From the NCBI GenBank assembly GCA_029783825.1, contig JAREIK010002986.1, positions 69,218 to 133,217 on the forward strand: a DNA stretch of 64,000 nt, read 5' to 3'. Below the pieces are notes generated by a model. The model did no database searches and had not been told where the DNA came from. It worked only from the letters and a program-made list of their open reading frames with translations. Below are positions 1-12,269 of the stretch, piece by piece. Positions within the stretch are counted from its first letter, which is position 1. Each line of letters opens with the position of its first letter. The stretch is from Sapria himalayana. Its lineage: Eukaryota > Streptophyta > Magnoliopsida > Malpighiales > Rafflesiaceae. The translations under genes were made by a program, and so were the position numbers.

Positions 1-473
1 TAGATAGATGTTAGATAGATACTATTGACTATTCATATAGTTAGATAGACTTATAATAGATAAATACATTGATAGACATACAGACAAACAGATAGATATA
101 TAGATAGATAGATAGACAATATAGGTAGATAGCCAGATAGCCAAATAAATACATAGATAGATAAAAATATATAGACAGATATTACAAATAGACAGATAGG
201 TAATATATATATAGATAAATAGATAGATTCAGATAGGTACATAAACAGATAGATAGATAGACTGATAGACAAATATAGAGATAAAGATAGATACATAGAT
301 AGATTGATTAAAAGATAGATAGGTATATATAGACAGATAGATAGAGAGACAGATAGACTAATAGATTATCGACAGATAAATAGATAGTTAAAGAGATAGA
401 TTGACAGATACACAGATAGACATATTTATAGATATATAGATAGATAGATAGCTAGATATCTAAATAGTTATAT

Positions 474-513
<40 letters not shown>

Positions 514-1307
514 AGATAAATCAATAAATAGATAGATATATAGATAAATTTATTGATTGAATCATTGATTAATAGAAAGATGGATAGTTAGATATATATA
601 TATATATATTTAGTTAGACATATAGATAGATAAACAGATAAATAGATAGAAAGATAGATAGTTAGATAGATACACATATAGACATATACATAGATAGTTA
701 GCTAGACTTATAGATAGATTTATAGGTAGACAAATATAGAACTATATAGTTTAACATATAGAAAGATATGATGATTGGCATATTGGTAGATAGATAGATA
801 AATATATAGATAAATAAATAGAAAGATAGACACATTGACAGACAGATCGATAGATACTTAGCCAGATAGGTAGATAAATCGATAGATACATATAAAGATA
901 GAAATATAGATAGATAGATAAATAGATATAGATAGATTTATTGATTGAGCGATTGAATGATAGATAGATATATAGATATATAGATGGATATATATATATA
1001 TAGAAAGATTGATTGATTGAATAATTTATTGATTTATTTATTTATTTATTGATGATTGATTTTTTTTTATTTTTAGATTAATAGATATATAGATAGATAG
1101 TTGGGTAGGTAGATAGATCGATCCATTGATATATAGATAGATAAATAGATATAGAGATAGATATATTGATATATATATATATATATATTGTTAGATAGAT
1201 AGACAGATATAGAGAGAGAGATAGATAGATTGATAGACATGTAGATAGAGAGATTGATGAGAGAGACACATAGATAGAGAGATGGATAAAGAGACACATA
1301 GAAAGAT

Positions 1308-1344
<37 letters not shown>

Positions 1345-1952
1345 TATACAAATAAATAGACATACAGATAGATAAATAGATAGTTAGATATATAGATAAA
1401 TAGATAGATTGATATATATATATATATATAGAAAGATAGAAATATAGAAAGATAAATCGATAATTAGATAGATATATAGATATATAGATAGATTTATTGA
1501 TTAAACCATTGATTTATAGAAAGATGGATAGTTATATAGATATGTATATATATATATTGTTAGATATATAGGTAGATAGAAAGATAGACAAATAAACAGA
1601 TAGAAAAATAGATACTTAGATAGATACACATATAGACATATACATAGATAGTTAAATAGACTTATAGATAGATTTATAGGTAGAAAAATATACAAATATA
1701 TATAGTTAACCAAATAGAAAGATAGAAAGATAAGCAAATTGGCATATTGGCAGAAAGATTGATAGATATATAGATAAACAATAGAAAGATAGACACATTG
1801 ACAGATAGATAGATAGATAGATAAATATCTAGCTAGATAGGTAGATAAATCGATAGATAGATATAATGATAGATATATAGATAGATAGATAAATAGACAT
1901 AGATAGATTAATTGATTGAGTGATTGAATGATAGATAGATAGATATATAGAT

Positions 1953-1986
<34 letters not shown>

Positions 1987-2091
1987 ATTGATTTATTTAT
2001 TTATTAATTTATTGATTTATTGATGAAAGATTTTTTTTATTTTTTGATTGATTGATAAATAGATAGATAGTTGGGTAAATAGATAGATAGA

Positions 2092-2141
<50 letters not shown>

Positions 2142-2242
2142 TTGATATATATATATATTGTTAGATAGATAGACAGATAGAGAGAGAGAGATAGATAGAT
2201 AGATAGACAAGTAGACAGAGATGGATAGAGAAACACATAGAC

Positions 2243-2277
<35 letters not shown>

Positions 2278-2687
2278 CAGACAGAAAGATAGATCCACAA
2301 ATAAATAGATAGACATATAGATAAATAAATAGATAGATATATAGATATATAGATAGATATGTAGATAGATACACACACACACACACAATTCAATAGATAT
2401 ACATATAGACAAATACAATTATAGATAGATAGACATATAGATAGATAGGTAGGTAGGTAGGTAGATAGATAGATAGATATGTATATAGGTAGATAGGCAG
2501 TTAGATAGGTAGATAGATAGGTACCTAGATAGATAGATATGTAGATAAGTAAATAGATAGATACATAGATAGACACATAGTCAAACAAAATAGTCAAATA
2601 AATATATTAATAGACAAACAGGTAGATAGATAGATAGACAGATAGATAAACATATAGATAGATAATTAGTTAAATAGATAGTCAGGT

Positions 2688-2737
<50 letters not shown>

Positions 2738-3357
2738 TGATATACAGCTAGATAGATAGATAGATAAATAGATAGACATATAGACAGAAAGATAGATAGA
2801 CAGAAAGACAAATAGTCAAATAGAAAGACAGATAGACAGACAGATAGATAGATAGATATTCAGATAGCCAGATTGAAAGATAGACAGTTAGATATATATA
2901 TATATATATAGAAAGGCAGATAGAGACATAAAGAGATATACAAATAGATAGATAGATAGATAGATAGACAGATAGATATACATATAGATATATAGATAGA
3001 TATTTAGATACACAAATAGACATATAGAAAGACAAATAGACATATAGATAGATAGACAAATAGACATATAGATAGATAGTCAAATAGATAGATAGATAGA
3101 CAGACATATAGACAGATAGATAGATATACAAATAGACATATAGAAAAATAAATAGATAGACAAATAGACAATTGGATAGATAGACAAATATATAGATATA
3201 AAGCTAGATTGATAGATAGATTGATAGACATATCTATAGATATATAAATATATAGATAGACACATAGACAAATAGACAAATAGAAAAATAGAAAGAAAGA
3301 TATATGGATACTTAGAAATATAGATAGAAAGATAGATAGATAGATACACAATAGATA
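1..3357. repeat. Degenerate GATA tetranucleotide satellite, block A
   Basis: The + strand is an almost unbroken run of GATA units with frequent GACA, GATT, AATA, GAAA and GGTA variants. Pure (TA)n patches interrupt it (for example 478-510, 1312-1342, 2095-2138, 2692-2734). Short TTTATTGATTGA-rich patches occur near 545, 945, 1490 and 1915. The block continues off the left edge and stops at the terminal repeat of a CACTA-like element. The minus strand is open for long stretches only because (CTAT)n contains no stop codon in any frame. No gene is visible. Confidence 0.95.
450..2300. repeat. Tandem duplication of a ~0.96-kb block inside the GATA array
   Basis: Two copies, about 450-1330 and 1400-2300, keep the same order of unusual words. 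The 20-mer TACACATATAGACATATACA is at 671 and 1626. GAAAGATAGACACATTGACA is at 821 and 1784. A TTGATTGAG(C/T)GATTGAATGA patch is near 945 and 1915, and GATAGTTGGGTA follows a T-rich stretch near 1097 and 2065. Offsets of 955-970 bp show a higher-order duplication with later indels, mainly in (TA)n runs. Confidence 0.75.
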
Positions 3358-3370
3358 CTCACTACTAAAA
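3358..3370 (+). repeat. Left terminal inverted repeat of element 1
   Basis: CTCACTACTAAAA is an exact inverted match to 6960-6972. The preceding bases ATAGATA belong to the GATA array. Confidence 0.85.
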
Positions 3371-3600
3371 ATAAAGAGAATTCTGATCAAATTATCGACC
3401 AAAAAAATTGGTCGGTTATTACACACCAAATCACGACCATTTAGAGACCAAAAAGGGTTTTCGAAAAAAAAAATAATTCCAACCAAATTTTAGACCAAAT
3501 ACTGACCATATTTATCGACCAAATAGTTTTGGTCAGAAATTGGTTTGTAAATTAGGAGTGAACTAGTGAAAAAAAATTACCAACAAATTACTCACCATTT
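3371..3600. repeat. Left subterminal repeats of element 1
   Basis: The stretch carries repeated words of the type ATCGACCAAA, TTGGTCGGTTATTA, ACTGACCATA and TTACCAACAAATTA. They are mirrored in opposite orientation at the right end (about 6545-6959). Clustered short repeats of this kind are where CACTA transposase-associated proteins bind in studied families; binding here is inferred. Confidence 0.7.
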
Positions 3601-3656
3601 ATAGACCAAAATTTTTTTCTCTTATACCTAGATTAAATTTTTTTATTTAATAAAAA

Positions 3657-3683
3657 TTTGCTAAGTCATTAGCACTTAGCAAA
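3657..3683. repeat. Hairpin in the left part of element 1
   Basis: TTTGCTAAGT and ACTTAGCAAA form a perfect 10-bp stem around a 7-nt loop (CATTAGC). A/T flanks extend the stem with one mismatch. Function unknown. The next 300 bases (to about 4000) are T-rich, leader-like sequence without an ORF. Confidence 0.6.
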
Positions 3684-4129
3684 ATTTTCCTTTTTCGTAT
3701 TTCTAACAAAGGCGAAACGTGACTACAAGGGAGCAACCTAGGAATTATATCTCTTCTGTTACCATGTAATTTTTTCATTGTTCTTCTCCTTCAGAATGCT
3801 ATAAAAATATCTCCTTCTCTCTGAATTTTATTAGCACTATCAGATTTTTATTTTTCAAAATAATCAGGTATTAGCTTTTTCTAATTCTCACCTGAATTTT
3901 CTTTCTTTTTGCTTCTATTTGTATTTCACCTATATGATTTTTCACTCTATACTATTAATGAAACTATAAATTATCAGTATACTCTTTGTTCTTCTATTGT
4001 TTAAATTTTTAGGGTTTTATTGATTTCAAATTTATAATATTTGCATTTTGTTCTCTCCTTGATGTTTTCTACTTTTGTAACTTAATAAAAATTAAACTTA
4101 ATGTTAATGGCTTATATTTTTGTTTTCTC

Positions 4130-5270
4130 CAAGTAAAATATAAACATTTAATAGTATATATAAAGTTGTATATATTTATATAATCGTATGACATTATATA
4201 TAAATGTATATAGTTTAATTTATATAAATGTATTACATTATATATAAACAGTGATATGTTTATTTTAACATATAATGTTATATATAAATATGTATACTTA
4301 TGTGTTAATGTTTATAAATATCTATAAAATATTTACATAAAACTATCCATTTATATAATTTTTTATATAACAATTATATAACATTAAATGTTTATACAAT
4401 TTTGTAAACATTTATATTATATATTAATTTTTATAAATATATAATATTTATAATGTTTATATAAATGTGATATATATACTATATATTATTTATAAAGTAT
4501 TACATATATATAATTATATTTATAATTATATAAATATACTATATATTATTTATAAAAATATTTTAATCACAAATATTATATATAAACACTTGTTTAATTA
4601 TATAATCATATGTCATTATATATAAAAGTATTTATAACTATATTTATAATTAAGTAAACTATTTTTATAACTATATTTATAACTATACATGACTAATTTT
4701 TAACTATATAATAATGTATAACTATATGTATAATTCTATATAACTATATTTCTTAAAACAATATACTATATGCATAATAATATATAACTATATATAATTG
4801 TATTTTACTAAATGTCTAACAATATAAATGTTATATATAAATATATCTTTAACTACAAACATATTTATATCTATATGTGTATAACTTTATATAAATATTT
4901 GTATAACTATGTAACACTCTGTATAATTAAATATAACTATATTTGTAACTATATATCCATATATGTATTCATATAATTAAATCAAAATATTTGTTCATAA
5001 CGTTGTATATATTTATGTATAACTACTTATAACTACTCATATAAATATATCTATATATAACTATATGTTTAATTATATATAATTATTTATAACAATAAAT
5101 ATTATATGTATAATAATATATAAATATAAATAATTGTATCTTACTATATGTATACCTATAAAAGTTTTATACATAATTATATTTAAATATTAAATTTACT
5201 GCTTATATATATTACATATTTGTATATATGAGTATATAAAAAAATATTTTACTATATCTATACCTATACA
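4130..5270. repeat. AT-rich degenerate minisatellite, interior of element 1
   Basis: The sequence consists of variants of TATATAAATGT, ATATAACTATA and TAATATATAACTA, almost free of G and C. It has no coding potential. The periodicity is loose, with units of about 10-30 bp. Confidence 0.7.
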
Positions 5271-5329
5271 TAACTACATGTATAATATGAACTACACTTC
5301 ATACCATAGAATGGTTTGTGATACTGTGG

Positions 5330-5580
5330 GTCCTGATGTATATATACACTACATACTAGTGTATACTTATATACTACAGTGTATATGTATACACTGGTAT
5401 ATATGTACATATACATTATAGTGTATATGTACATATAAATACTTGTACATATATACCAATATAGATGAATATGTACATATATACTAGTATATATGTACAT
5501 CTATACTATAGTGTATATGTATACACTTGTATATATGTAGGTATAAACTACAATATATATATACATATATATTGCAATAT
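5330..5580. repeat. Palindromic minisatellite in element 1
   Basis: There are several copies of GTGTATATGTATACACT and TATATATGTACATATA-like units (around 5390, 5430, 5500, 5520). Each is close to self-complementary, so either strand could fold. No gene is present. Confidence 0.65.
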
Positions 5581-5645
5581 TACATATTTATAAAGATAGA
5601 ATTTTTTTATTTATTTAGTTTGATTTGATTGACTATTTAATTTTC

Positions 5646-5800
5646 ATAGAGATATTGTACCGCAATGTTTTCCATACGAAGCTTATAGAAGAGAATGGAT
5701 TTTTCACTAGACATAACACATGCGACTAGGATAGCTTTGTCGCAGCAGAAAGATGGTGACCAGAGGAGTCGGAGGAGAGAAAGCAACGTCAATTTAATTG
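5646..5800 (+). repeat. Conserved ~150-bp module shared with 63475-63640
   Basis: Shared words include TTTTTCACTAGACAT, GGATAGCTTTGTCGCAG and GAGAGAAAGCAA, in the same order and spacing as in the right-most element. Both copies can be read as a short peptide with F-F-T-R-H and, after about five residues, D-S-F-V-A, interrupted by stops. That suggests a decayed exon of a common transposon protein. I do not recognise the family. An adjacent (TATG)n microsatellite lies at 5823-5846. Confidence 0.7.
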
Positions 5801-6095
5801 ATAGATTATACTTTATAAACTATATGTATGTATGTATGTATGTATATATTGAAGTTTTATCCTGTAAAATCTAGTTGCAAATTTTTTGTACCTTGTGTTT
5901 GCAGGTTCGATGCAATTTCGAACAAATAAAGATTATTTTTGAAGCCCTGGTTAAGGTGTTTGTTCGTATTTTTTTATGCTTATGATAGAATATCTAACTG
6001 TTTGATGTTCATTCTTCATAATAGATATTTACACTCTATTTTATGTAAATACACATATATATCAGTATATATGTATATGTACATATATACCATAG

Positions 6096-6251
6096 AATGA
6101 GTTGCGTCTGCATTTCGACTGGCTTACAAAGAAGTTTCAGGAGGGAGATCTACAGTTCAACACTGATGATCTACCTCAGATTGTTCGGCATAATGCTCCA
6201 GGTGCACATCTACTCCAGCACCTACAACAGCACTTGCAGCAACCACATTAG
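6096..6251 (+). pseudogene. Transposon-derived coding fragment, about 51 codons
   Basis: One frame is open from 6096 to a TAG at 6249-6251. It gives a protein-like sequence including HFDWLTKKFQEGDLQF, then PQIVRHNAPGAHLLQHLQQH with a Gln/His/Leu-rich end. There is no obvious start, and further stops follow immediately. It lies inside the CACTA-like element, so it is most likely a relic of an exon of an element-encoded protein. Base composition here is clearly less AT-rich than in the surroundings, which supports former coding use. I could not assign a domain. A longer ATG-started frame (6097-6324) overlaps it but reads less like protein. Over about 6330-6480 I see nothing more than AT-rich non-coding DNA. 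Confidence 0.4.
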
Positions 6252-6544
6252 GGTTAGCAGTAGCAGACAGCTCTACCCTAGTACCCGACATCTCACCATA
6301 CGGAACAGATACATCTCAGCATAATGATTATGACACTAGATTGGATGATTGAGTGTATTAGACACTTTTTATGTCTAAAACTTGGATTTTGGAATTCATG
6401 TTTTTATTTTGTCTTGACTTATTTACTATATATATGTAGTATATATATTAGTTTGCTTGTACATTTCTTTTGTTTTGTAATCTTAATATATATATATAAG
6501 CAAGATATAAAACTCAAAACCAAAAAAACATATTTAAAAATTAA

Positions 6545-6959
6545 TTTACAGACCAAATTGACACCAGAAACTGACCAAAATTCTATAATATCAAAGATCG
6601 GTAAAAGGTCACCAAATGGTTAGTAATACTTTTGGAGACCAATTATCGACCAATGATATTAAAAAATTTTGGTCAGTTTTTAGTCGCATTTTCATCGGTT
6701 ATTACTCTTCATTTGGAGACCATTTGCTGATCTAATACTTTTGGTCAGAAAAAAGTCGGAATATAGTCAAAAATTATTTTTCGGTAAATGGTCAATAAAT
6801 GGTTGGTAATTTACCAACAAACTTATTATTTTTCGACAAAAAAATTACCGACGAGAAAAATTGCAACTAAATAATTTGGTCGGTAAATGGTGAGTAATAG
6901 GTTTTTTAACCAAAAAATAACTAATTACCGACGAAATAATTTGTCGGTAATTCAGTAAA
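6545..6959. repeat. Right subterminal repeats of element 1
   Basis: Dense copies of TTTGGTCGGTAA, AATTACCGACGA and GGTCAGTTTTTAGTCG-like words form the inverted counterpart of 3371-3600. The segment AATTACCGACGAAATAATTTGTCGGTAATT near 6913 is itself an inverted repeat. Confidence 0.7.
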
Positions 6960-6972
6960 TTTTAGTAGTGAG
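6960..6972 (-). repeat. Right terminal inverted repeat of element 1
   Basis: TTTTAGTAGTGAG is the exact reverse complement of 3358-3370. It is followed at once by ATAGATAG of the GATA array. Confidence 0.85.
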
Positions 6973-9900
6973 ATAGATAGATAGACAATTAATAGAAAGA
7001 AATATAGATATTTAAATAGATAAATAGAAAGACATATAGACATATTTATTGATATACAGCTAGACAAATAGATAAATAGATAGATAGATAGACAAAAAAA
7101 AGATCATTTAGATAGATAGATAGACATGTAAATAGATAGATAGATAGAAAGATACACAGATAGAAAAATAGACATATTAATAGATAGAAAAATAGATAGA
7201 GACATATAGACAAATAGATAGATAGGTAGATAGCCAGATAGACAGATAACCAAATAGACAAATTGACAAATTGACTGATAAACTGATAGATAAATAGAAA
7301 GATAGACAGATAGACAATTAGGTAGATAGACAGATAGATAGATAATCAAATAGATAGATAGATATATAAAAAGATATACAAATAGACAAATAGATAGATA
7401 GACAGATAGACAGATAGATAGAAAGAAAGACACAGATAGATAGATAAATAAATAGAAACATAGAGAGAGAGAGAGAGAGAGAGATATATATATATATATA
7501 TATATATAGTCAGAAAAATAGACAGATAGAAAGATATATTGATAAATAGACAGATACACAGAAAGTTAGATAGATAGATAGTTATACTGATAGATATATT
7601 GACACATACATAGATAGATAGAAAGATAGACATATAGATAGATAAATTATAGATAGACATATAGACATATAGATTGATAGACAGATAGATATAAAGACAT
7701 ATATATATATATATATATATATGTAGGCATAAAAATAGATAGACAAATAGATATATAGACAGATAGTCAGATAGACAGATTGACAGATAGATAGAGAGAT
7801 AGTTAGATAATTAGATAGATACATAGATAGACGGATAGCTAGATATGCAGATTGGCAAATATGTTGTTAGGTAGATAGAGAGTTAGACAAATAAGTAGAT
7901 AGACCGATATAAAGATAAAAAGATAGAAAGATATACAGATAGATAGAAAGGAAGATTGACCAAAAGTCAGATAGATAGATAGATAATTAGTTAGTTAGAT
8001 AGATATATAGATATACAGATAAACAGAAAGACAAACATACAGATAGATAAATAGATAGATACACAGATTGACAAATAGACAAATAGGCAGATAGATAGAC
8101 AGACAGATAGACAGACAGATAGACAGATAGGCAGATAGACAAATAGATAGACAGATAGACATATAGATAGATACACAGATAGATAGATAGATAGATAGAG
8201 AGATAGTCAGATAGTCAGATAGATAGATGGACAGATTGATAGATATAAAAATAGATAGAAAAAAAATAAATAGATAGAATAATAGATAGATAGATAGATA
8301 GACATATAGATAGATAGAGAGATAGATATATAGATAGATAGATAGACATATAGATAGATAGATAGATATACACATAGACATATATATAGATAGACAGATA
8401 GATAGATAGACAAATAGATAAATAGACAAACAAATAAATAGATAGATATTTAGATATATAGATAGATAGATATACAAATAGACATATATACAGATAGACA
8501 AATAGATAGATAGATAGATAGACAAATAGATAAATAGACAAACAAATAGATAGATAGATAGATATATATATAGATATTTAGATAGATAGATAGATACACA
8601 AATATATTGTTAGATATATATATAATTATATAGATAGAAATATAGAAATATAAATAGATCGATAAATAGACATATACAAAAATTTATAGATAGACAGATA
8701 TACAAATAGATAGATAAATAGATAAACAGATAGATAGAAAGATAGACAGATAGATAGAAAGATAGATAGATAGACATATTTATAGATAGATAGATAGATA
8801 GGTAAATAGATTAATAGATATATTGATAGTTAGATACACAAATAGAAAAATAGATAGATAGATAGATAGACAGATAGAGAGATAGATATATAGACATTTA
8901 GAGAGATAGATAGATATGTAGATAGCCAGATAGGTAGATAAACAAATAGATAAATTAAGTGATAGATAGATATATAAATAGAAAGATTGATAGATAGATA
9001 GAAAGGCATATAGACAGATAGACAAATAGATAGATAGACAAATAGAAAGATATGTATTTTGACAATTAGACCGATAGATAGATTGATTGATAGATATATA
9101 GATAAATAGATAGACGGATAGATAAATAGATAGAAAGATAGACATATAGACAGATACACAGAAAAACAAATAGAAAGAAAGATAGCTAGATAGCTAGATA
9201 TAATGATAGATAGATAGACATATAGACAAATATATAGATAGACAGATAGAAAAATAGGCAGAAGGACAGAAATATAGAGAGAAAGAGATAGAAAGATACA
9301 TAGATATATATATATATATATATATATTGTCAGACAGATAGATAGATAAATAGAATGATAGATAGACAGATATACATAAAGTTAAATAGATAGATAAATT
9401 GTTATACTGATAGACATATAGACATATACAAAGATAGATAGACGTATAGACAAATTTATAGATAGATAGATAGAAAGTTAGACAGATAGATAAATAGAAA
9501 GATTGATAGATAGACAGATAAACAATTTGGTAGATAGACAGATAGACAGCTAATCAAATAGATAATAGATATATAAAAAGATATACAAATAGACAGATAG
9601 ACATATAGAATGATAGATAGATTGATAGATAGATAGATAAACAGATAGACAGATAGATAGGTAGATAGAAAGATAGACACATAGATAGATAGATAGATAA
9701 TTAGATACATAGATAGATAGATAGATATATATATATATATATATAGTCTGACAAATAGACAGATAGATAGATATATTGTTAAATAGACAAATACATAGAA
9801 ATTTAGATCGATAGACCGATAGATAATTATAATGATAGACATATTGACATATACAAAGATAGATATATAGACATATAGACAAGTTTATAGATAGAAAGAT

Positions 9901-11167
9901 AGAGAGATAAACAAATAGATAGATAGATAGATAGACATATAGATATATAAATAGATAGATAGACATATAGACATATAAATTGATAGACAGATAGATATAA
10001 TGACATATATATAGGTAGACATAAAAATAGAAAGACAAATAGATAGACAGACAGATAGTTGGATAGACAGATAGATAGAGAGATAGTTGGATAATTAGAT
10101 AGATAGTTCTATAGGCAGATATGCAGATTGGTAGATTGGCAGATATGTAGTTAGGCAAATAGAGAGTTTGACAGATAGATAAATAGACTGATAGACAGAT
10201 AAAAAGCTAGAAAGATATACAGATAGATAGATAGGTAGATTGACCAAAAGATAGATAGATAGATAGATACATATATAGTTAAATATATAGATGATAGATA
10301 GATAGACAGATAGACAGATTCATTTATATAGATAGACAAATAGACTGATACACAGATTGACAAATAGACAAATAGGAAGATAAATAGATAGACAGATAGA
10401 TAGATAGGCAGATAGTCAGATAGATAGATAGACAGATAGACATTTAGATATATACACAGATAGATAGATTATCAGATAGACAGATAGACAGATTGACAGA
10501 TTGGTTATATAAAAATAGATAGAAAGAAAAATAAATAGATCGAATAATAGCCAGATTGATAGATAGAAATATAGATAGATAGAAAGATAGATAGATAAAT
10601 AGTCATGTAGATAGATAGATAGATAGATAGATATACAGATAGACACATATACAGATAGACAGATAGATAGATAGACAAATAGACAAATAGACAAACATAT
10701 AGATATATAAATAGATAGATAGATATATAGATAGATAGTTAGATAGATAGATAGATATGCAAATAGATTGTTAGATAGATAGATAATTATATAGATAGAA
10801 TTATAGAAATATAAATAGATCGATAAATAGACATATACAAAAATTTATAGATAGACAGATATACAAATAGATAGATAGACAGATAGATGGATAGATAGAT
10901 AGATAGACAAATATATAGATAGATTGATATAAAGGCAAATAAATTAATAGATAGATTGATAGTTAGATACATAGATAGACAAATAGATAGATAGATAGAC
11001 AAATAAATAGATAGGTAGATAGGCAGATAGTCAGATTGGTAGATAGACAAATAGATAGATTGACTAATAGATAGGTATATAAATAGAAAGATTGACATAT
11101 AGATAGATAGACATATTGACAGATAGACAAATAAATAGATATATATATATATATATATATTTATATA

Positions 11168-11199
11168 TTTATATATTTACTATTAGATGGATAGATAGA

Positions 11200-11248
<49 letters not shown>

Positions 11249-11272
11249 TTACTATTAGATGGATAGATAGAT
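11168..11272. repeat. 72-bp direct duplication with (TA)n spacer
   Basis: The 33-bp segment 11168-11200 (TTTATATATTTAC, then TATTAGATGGATAGATAGAT) recurs identically at 11240-11272, separated by a (TA)n run. This points to a recent local duplication or slippage event. Confidence 0.8.
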
Positions 11273-11474
11273 AGATTGATATATATATATATATATATAT
11301 AATATATATGTATATAGTTAAATAGATAGATAGATAGACATATAGACAAATACATAAAAAAACAAATAGAAAGAAAGAAGGATAGATAGATATAATGATA
11401 GATAGATAGATATATAGACAAATAGGCAGATAGATAGATAGACAAAAATATAGAGAGAAAGATAGATAGAAAGA

Positions 11475-11475
11475 T

Positions 11476-11514
<39 letters not shown>
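11475..11514. repeat. Compound (CA)n-(TA)n microsatellite
   Basis: About 13 CA repeats run directly into about 7 TA repeats within the GATA array. The aligned position in the other 2.2-kb copy (about 9302-9328) has only (TA)n, so the CA expansion is specific to this copy. Confidence 0.85.
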
Positions 11515-11515
<1 letters not shown>

Positions 11516-11727
11516 TCAGAAAGATAGACAGATAGAAAGATAGAAATATAGAATGATAGATAGATAGATATACAAAAAGTTAAATAGATAGATAGATTGT
11601 TATACTGATAGACATACAGACATATACATCGATAGATAGATAGACATATAGACAAATTTATAGATAGACATATAGAAAGATTGATAGATAGATAGATAGA
11701 CAGAATTACAGATAGATAGATAAGATG

Positions 11728-11935
11728 AGAATGGTTATTGCCTAGCCCGGCACTTGCCCAACCTAGAATAGCCTATGTCTAAACCAGGAAAGCCAGGCAT
11801 TTCCTCGTCATGGCTTGGTCATGGCAACTGGTTCACCTCACAAGGGACGACGCCTTGAACTATGGACTCCTATGTGCCATGTCCCCTAGATAGTGTATGC
11901 AGGTGGCAAGTGCTAAGCATGATGGCAGCATTATA
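11728..11935. other. GC-rich unique patch at the left junction of element 2
   Basis: A 200-bp stretch has clearly higher GC (words such as CCTAGCCCGGCACTTGCCC and GGCTTGGTCATGGCAACTGG) between the GATA array and very AT-rich DNA. It contains no long open frame, and I do not recognise it. The abrupt composition change marks an insertion boundary of unknown type. From about 11940 to 12240 I see only AT-rich sequence. Confidence 0.5.
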
Positions 11936-12238
11936 TCAATATATTATACAAAACATATATGTTTTAACTGTTATATGTATCTATTTATACACATAATATA
12001 ATTATTGTGTTTTACAATATACAAAATACCTACATAATGTAATAGAATGTACATACAATGTGTATATACACTCATATTGAATATATAAATATACACATTG
12101 TATATAGATAGAAATCTTTGTGTAGATACATGTATACATAAAGTAAATAGAGAATATATACATACATACCTAGTATATAGAAAATTTAAAATTATGAATT
12201 AAAAAATTAAATAACAACACTCTCAAATTTAAAATTTT

Positions 12239-12269
12239 GTGTTGTTATCATATAAAATGATAACAACAC
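12239..12269. repeat. Perfect 13-bp hairpin
   Basis: GTGTTGTTATCAT and ATGATAACAACAC pair around a 5-nt loop. A partial third arm, ATAACAACACTCTCAAAT, lies just upstream and is echoed after the hairpin (ACAACACACTCTCAAATG). It resembles the end-to-end remnant of a small palindromic element. Function unknown. Confidence 0.7.

Larger units (their letters stand above)
3358..6972. mobile_element. Non-autonomous CACTA-like (En/Spm-type) DNA transposon, element 1
   Basis: The ends are perfect 13-bp inverted repeats, CTCACTACTAAAA at the left and its complement at the right. They contain the CACTA core seen in En/Spm termini. ATA flanks both ends and would fit a 3-bp target duplication, but the flank is simple repeat, so its length is ambiguous. 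Both ends carry many copies of GGTCGGTAA / TTACCGACC-like words in opposite orientation, as in CACTA subterminal regions. The interior is AT-rich with minisatellites and only one short protein-like fragment. No transposase was found, so it would depend on another copy. The tip is CTCACTA rather than the usual CACTA, so a related superfamily is possible. Confidence 0.75.
7260..11690. repeat. Tandem duplication of a ~2.2-kb higher-order unit
   Basis: Copies of about 7260-9470 and 9470-11690 share rare words in order. GATTGACCAAAAG lies at 7954 and about 10238. CATATACAAAAATTTATAG lies at 8671 and 10832, and TTGTTATACTGATAGACATA at 9399 and 11597. An AATCAAATAGATA / TATATAAAAAGATATACAAA pair lies near 7350 and 9555. 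Offsets of 2160-2290 bp show one duplication event followed by indels and substitutions. Confidence 0.75.
6973..11724. repeat. Degenerate GATA tetranucleotide satellite, block B
   Basis: This is the same GATA/GACA composition and polarity as block A, so element 1 inserted into one continuous array. The block holds (GA)n at about 7463-7482, (TA)n runs (7484-7508, 7700-7722, 9306-9328, 11208-11240), and a compound (CA)n-(TA)n tract at 11475-11514. It ends where GC-richer unique sequence begins. No genes are present; the minus-strand frames are LSIY-type artefacts. Confidence 0.95.

Noticed and set aside
5823..5846. (TATG)n as part of the GATA satellite
   Set aside because: It is a different motif inside element 1. 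A comparable (TATG)n lies at 63186-63204 in element 3, again outside the array.
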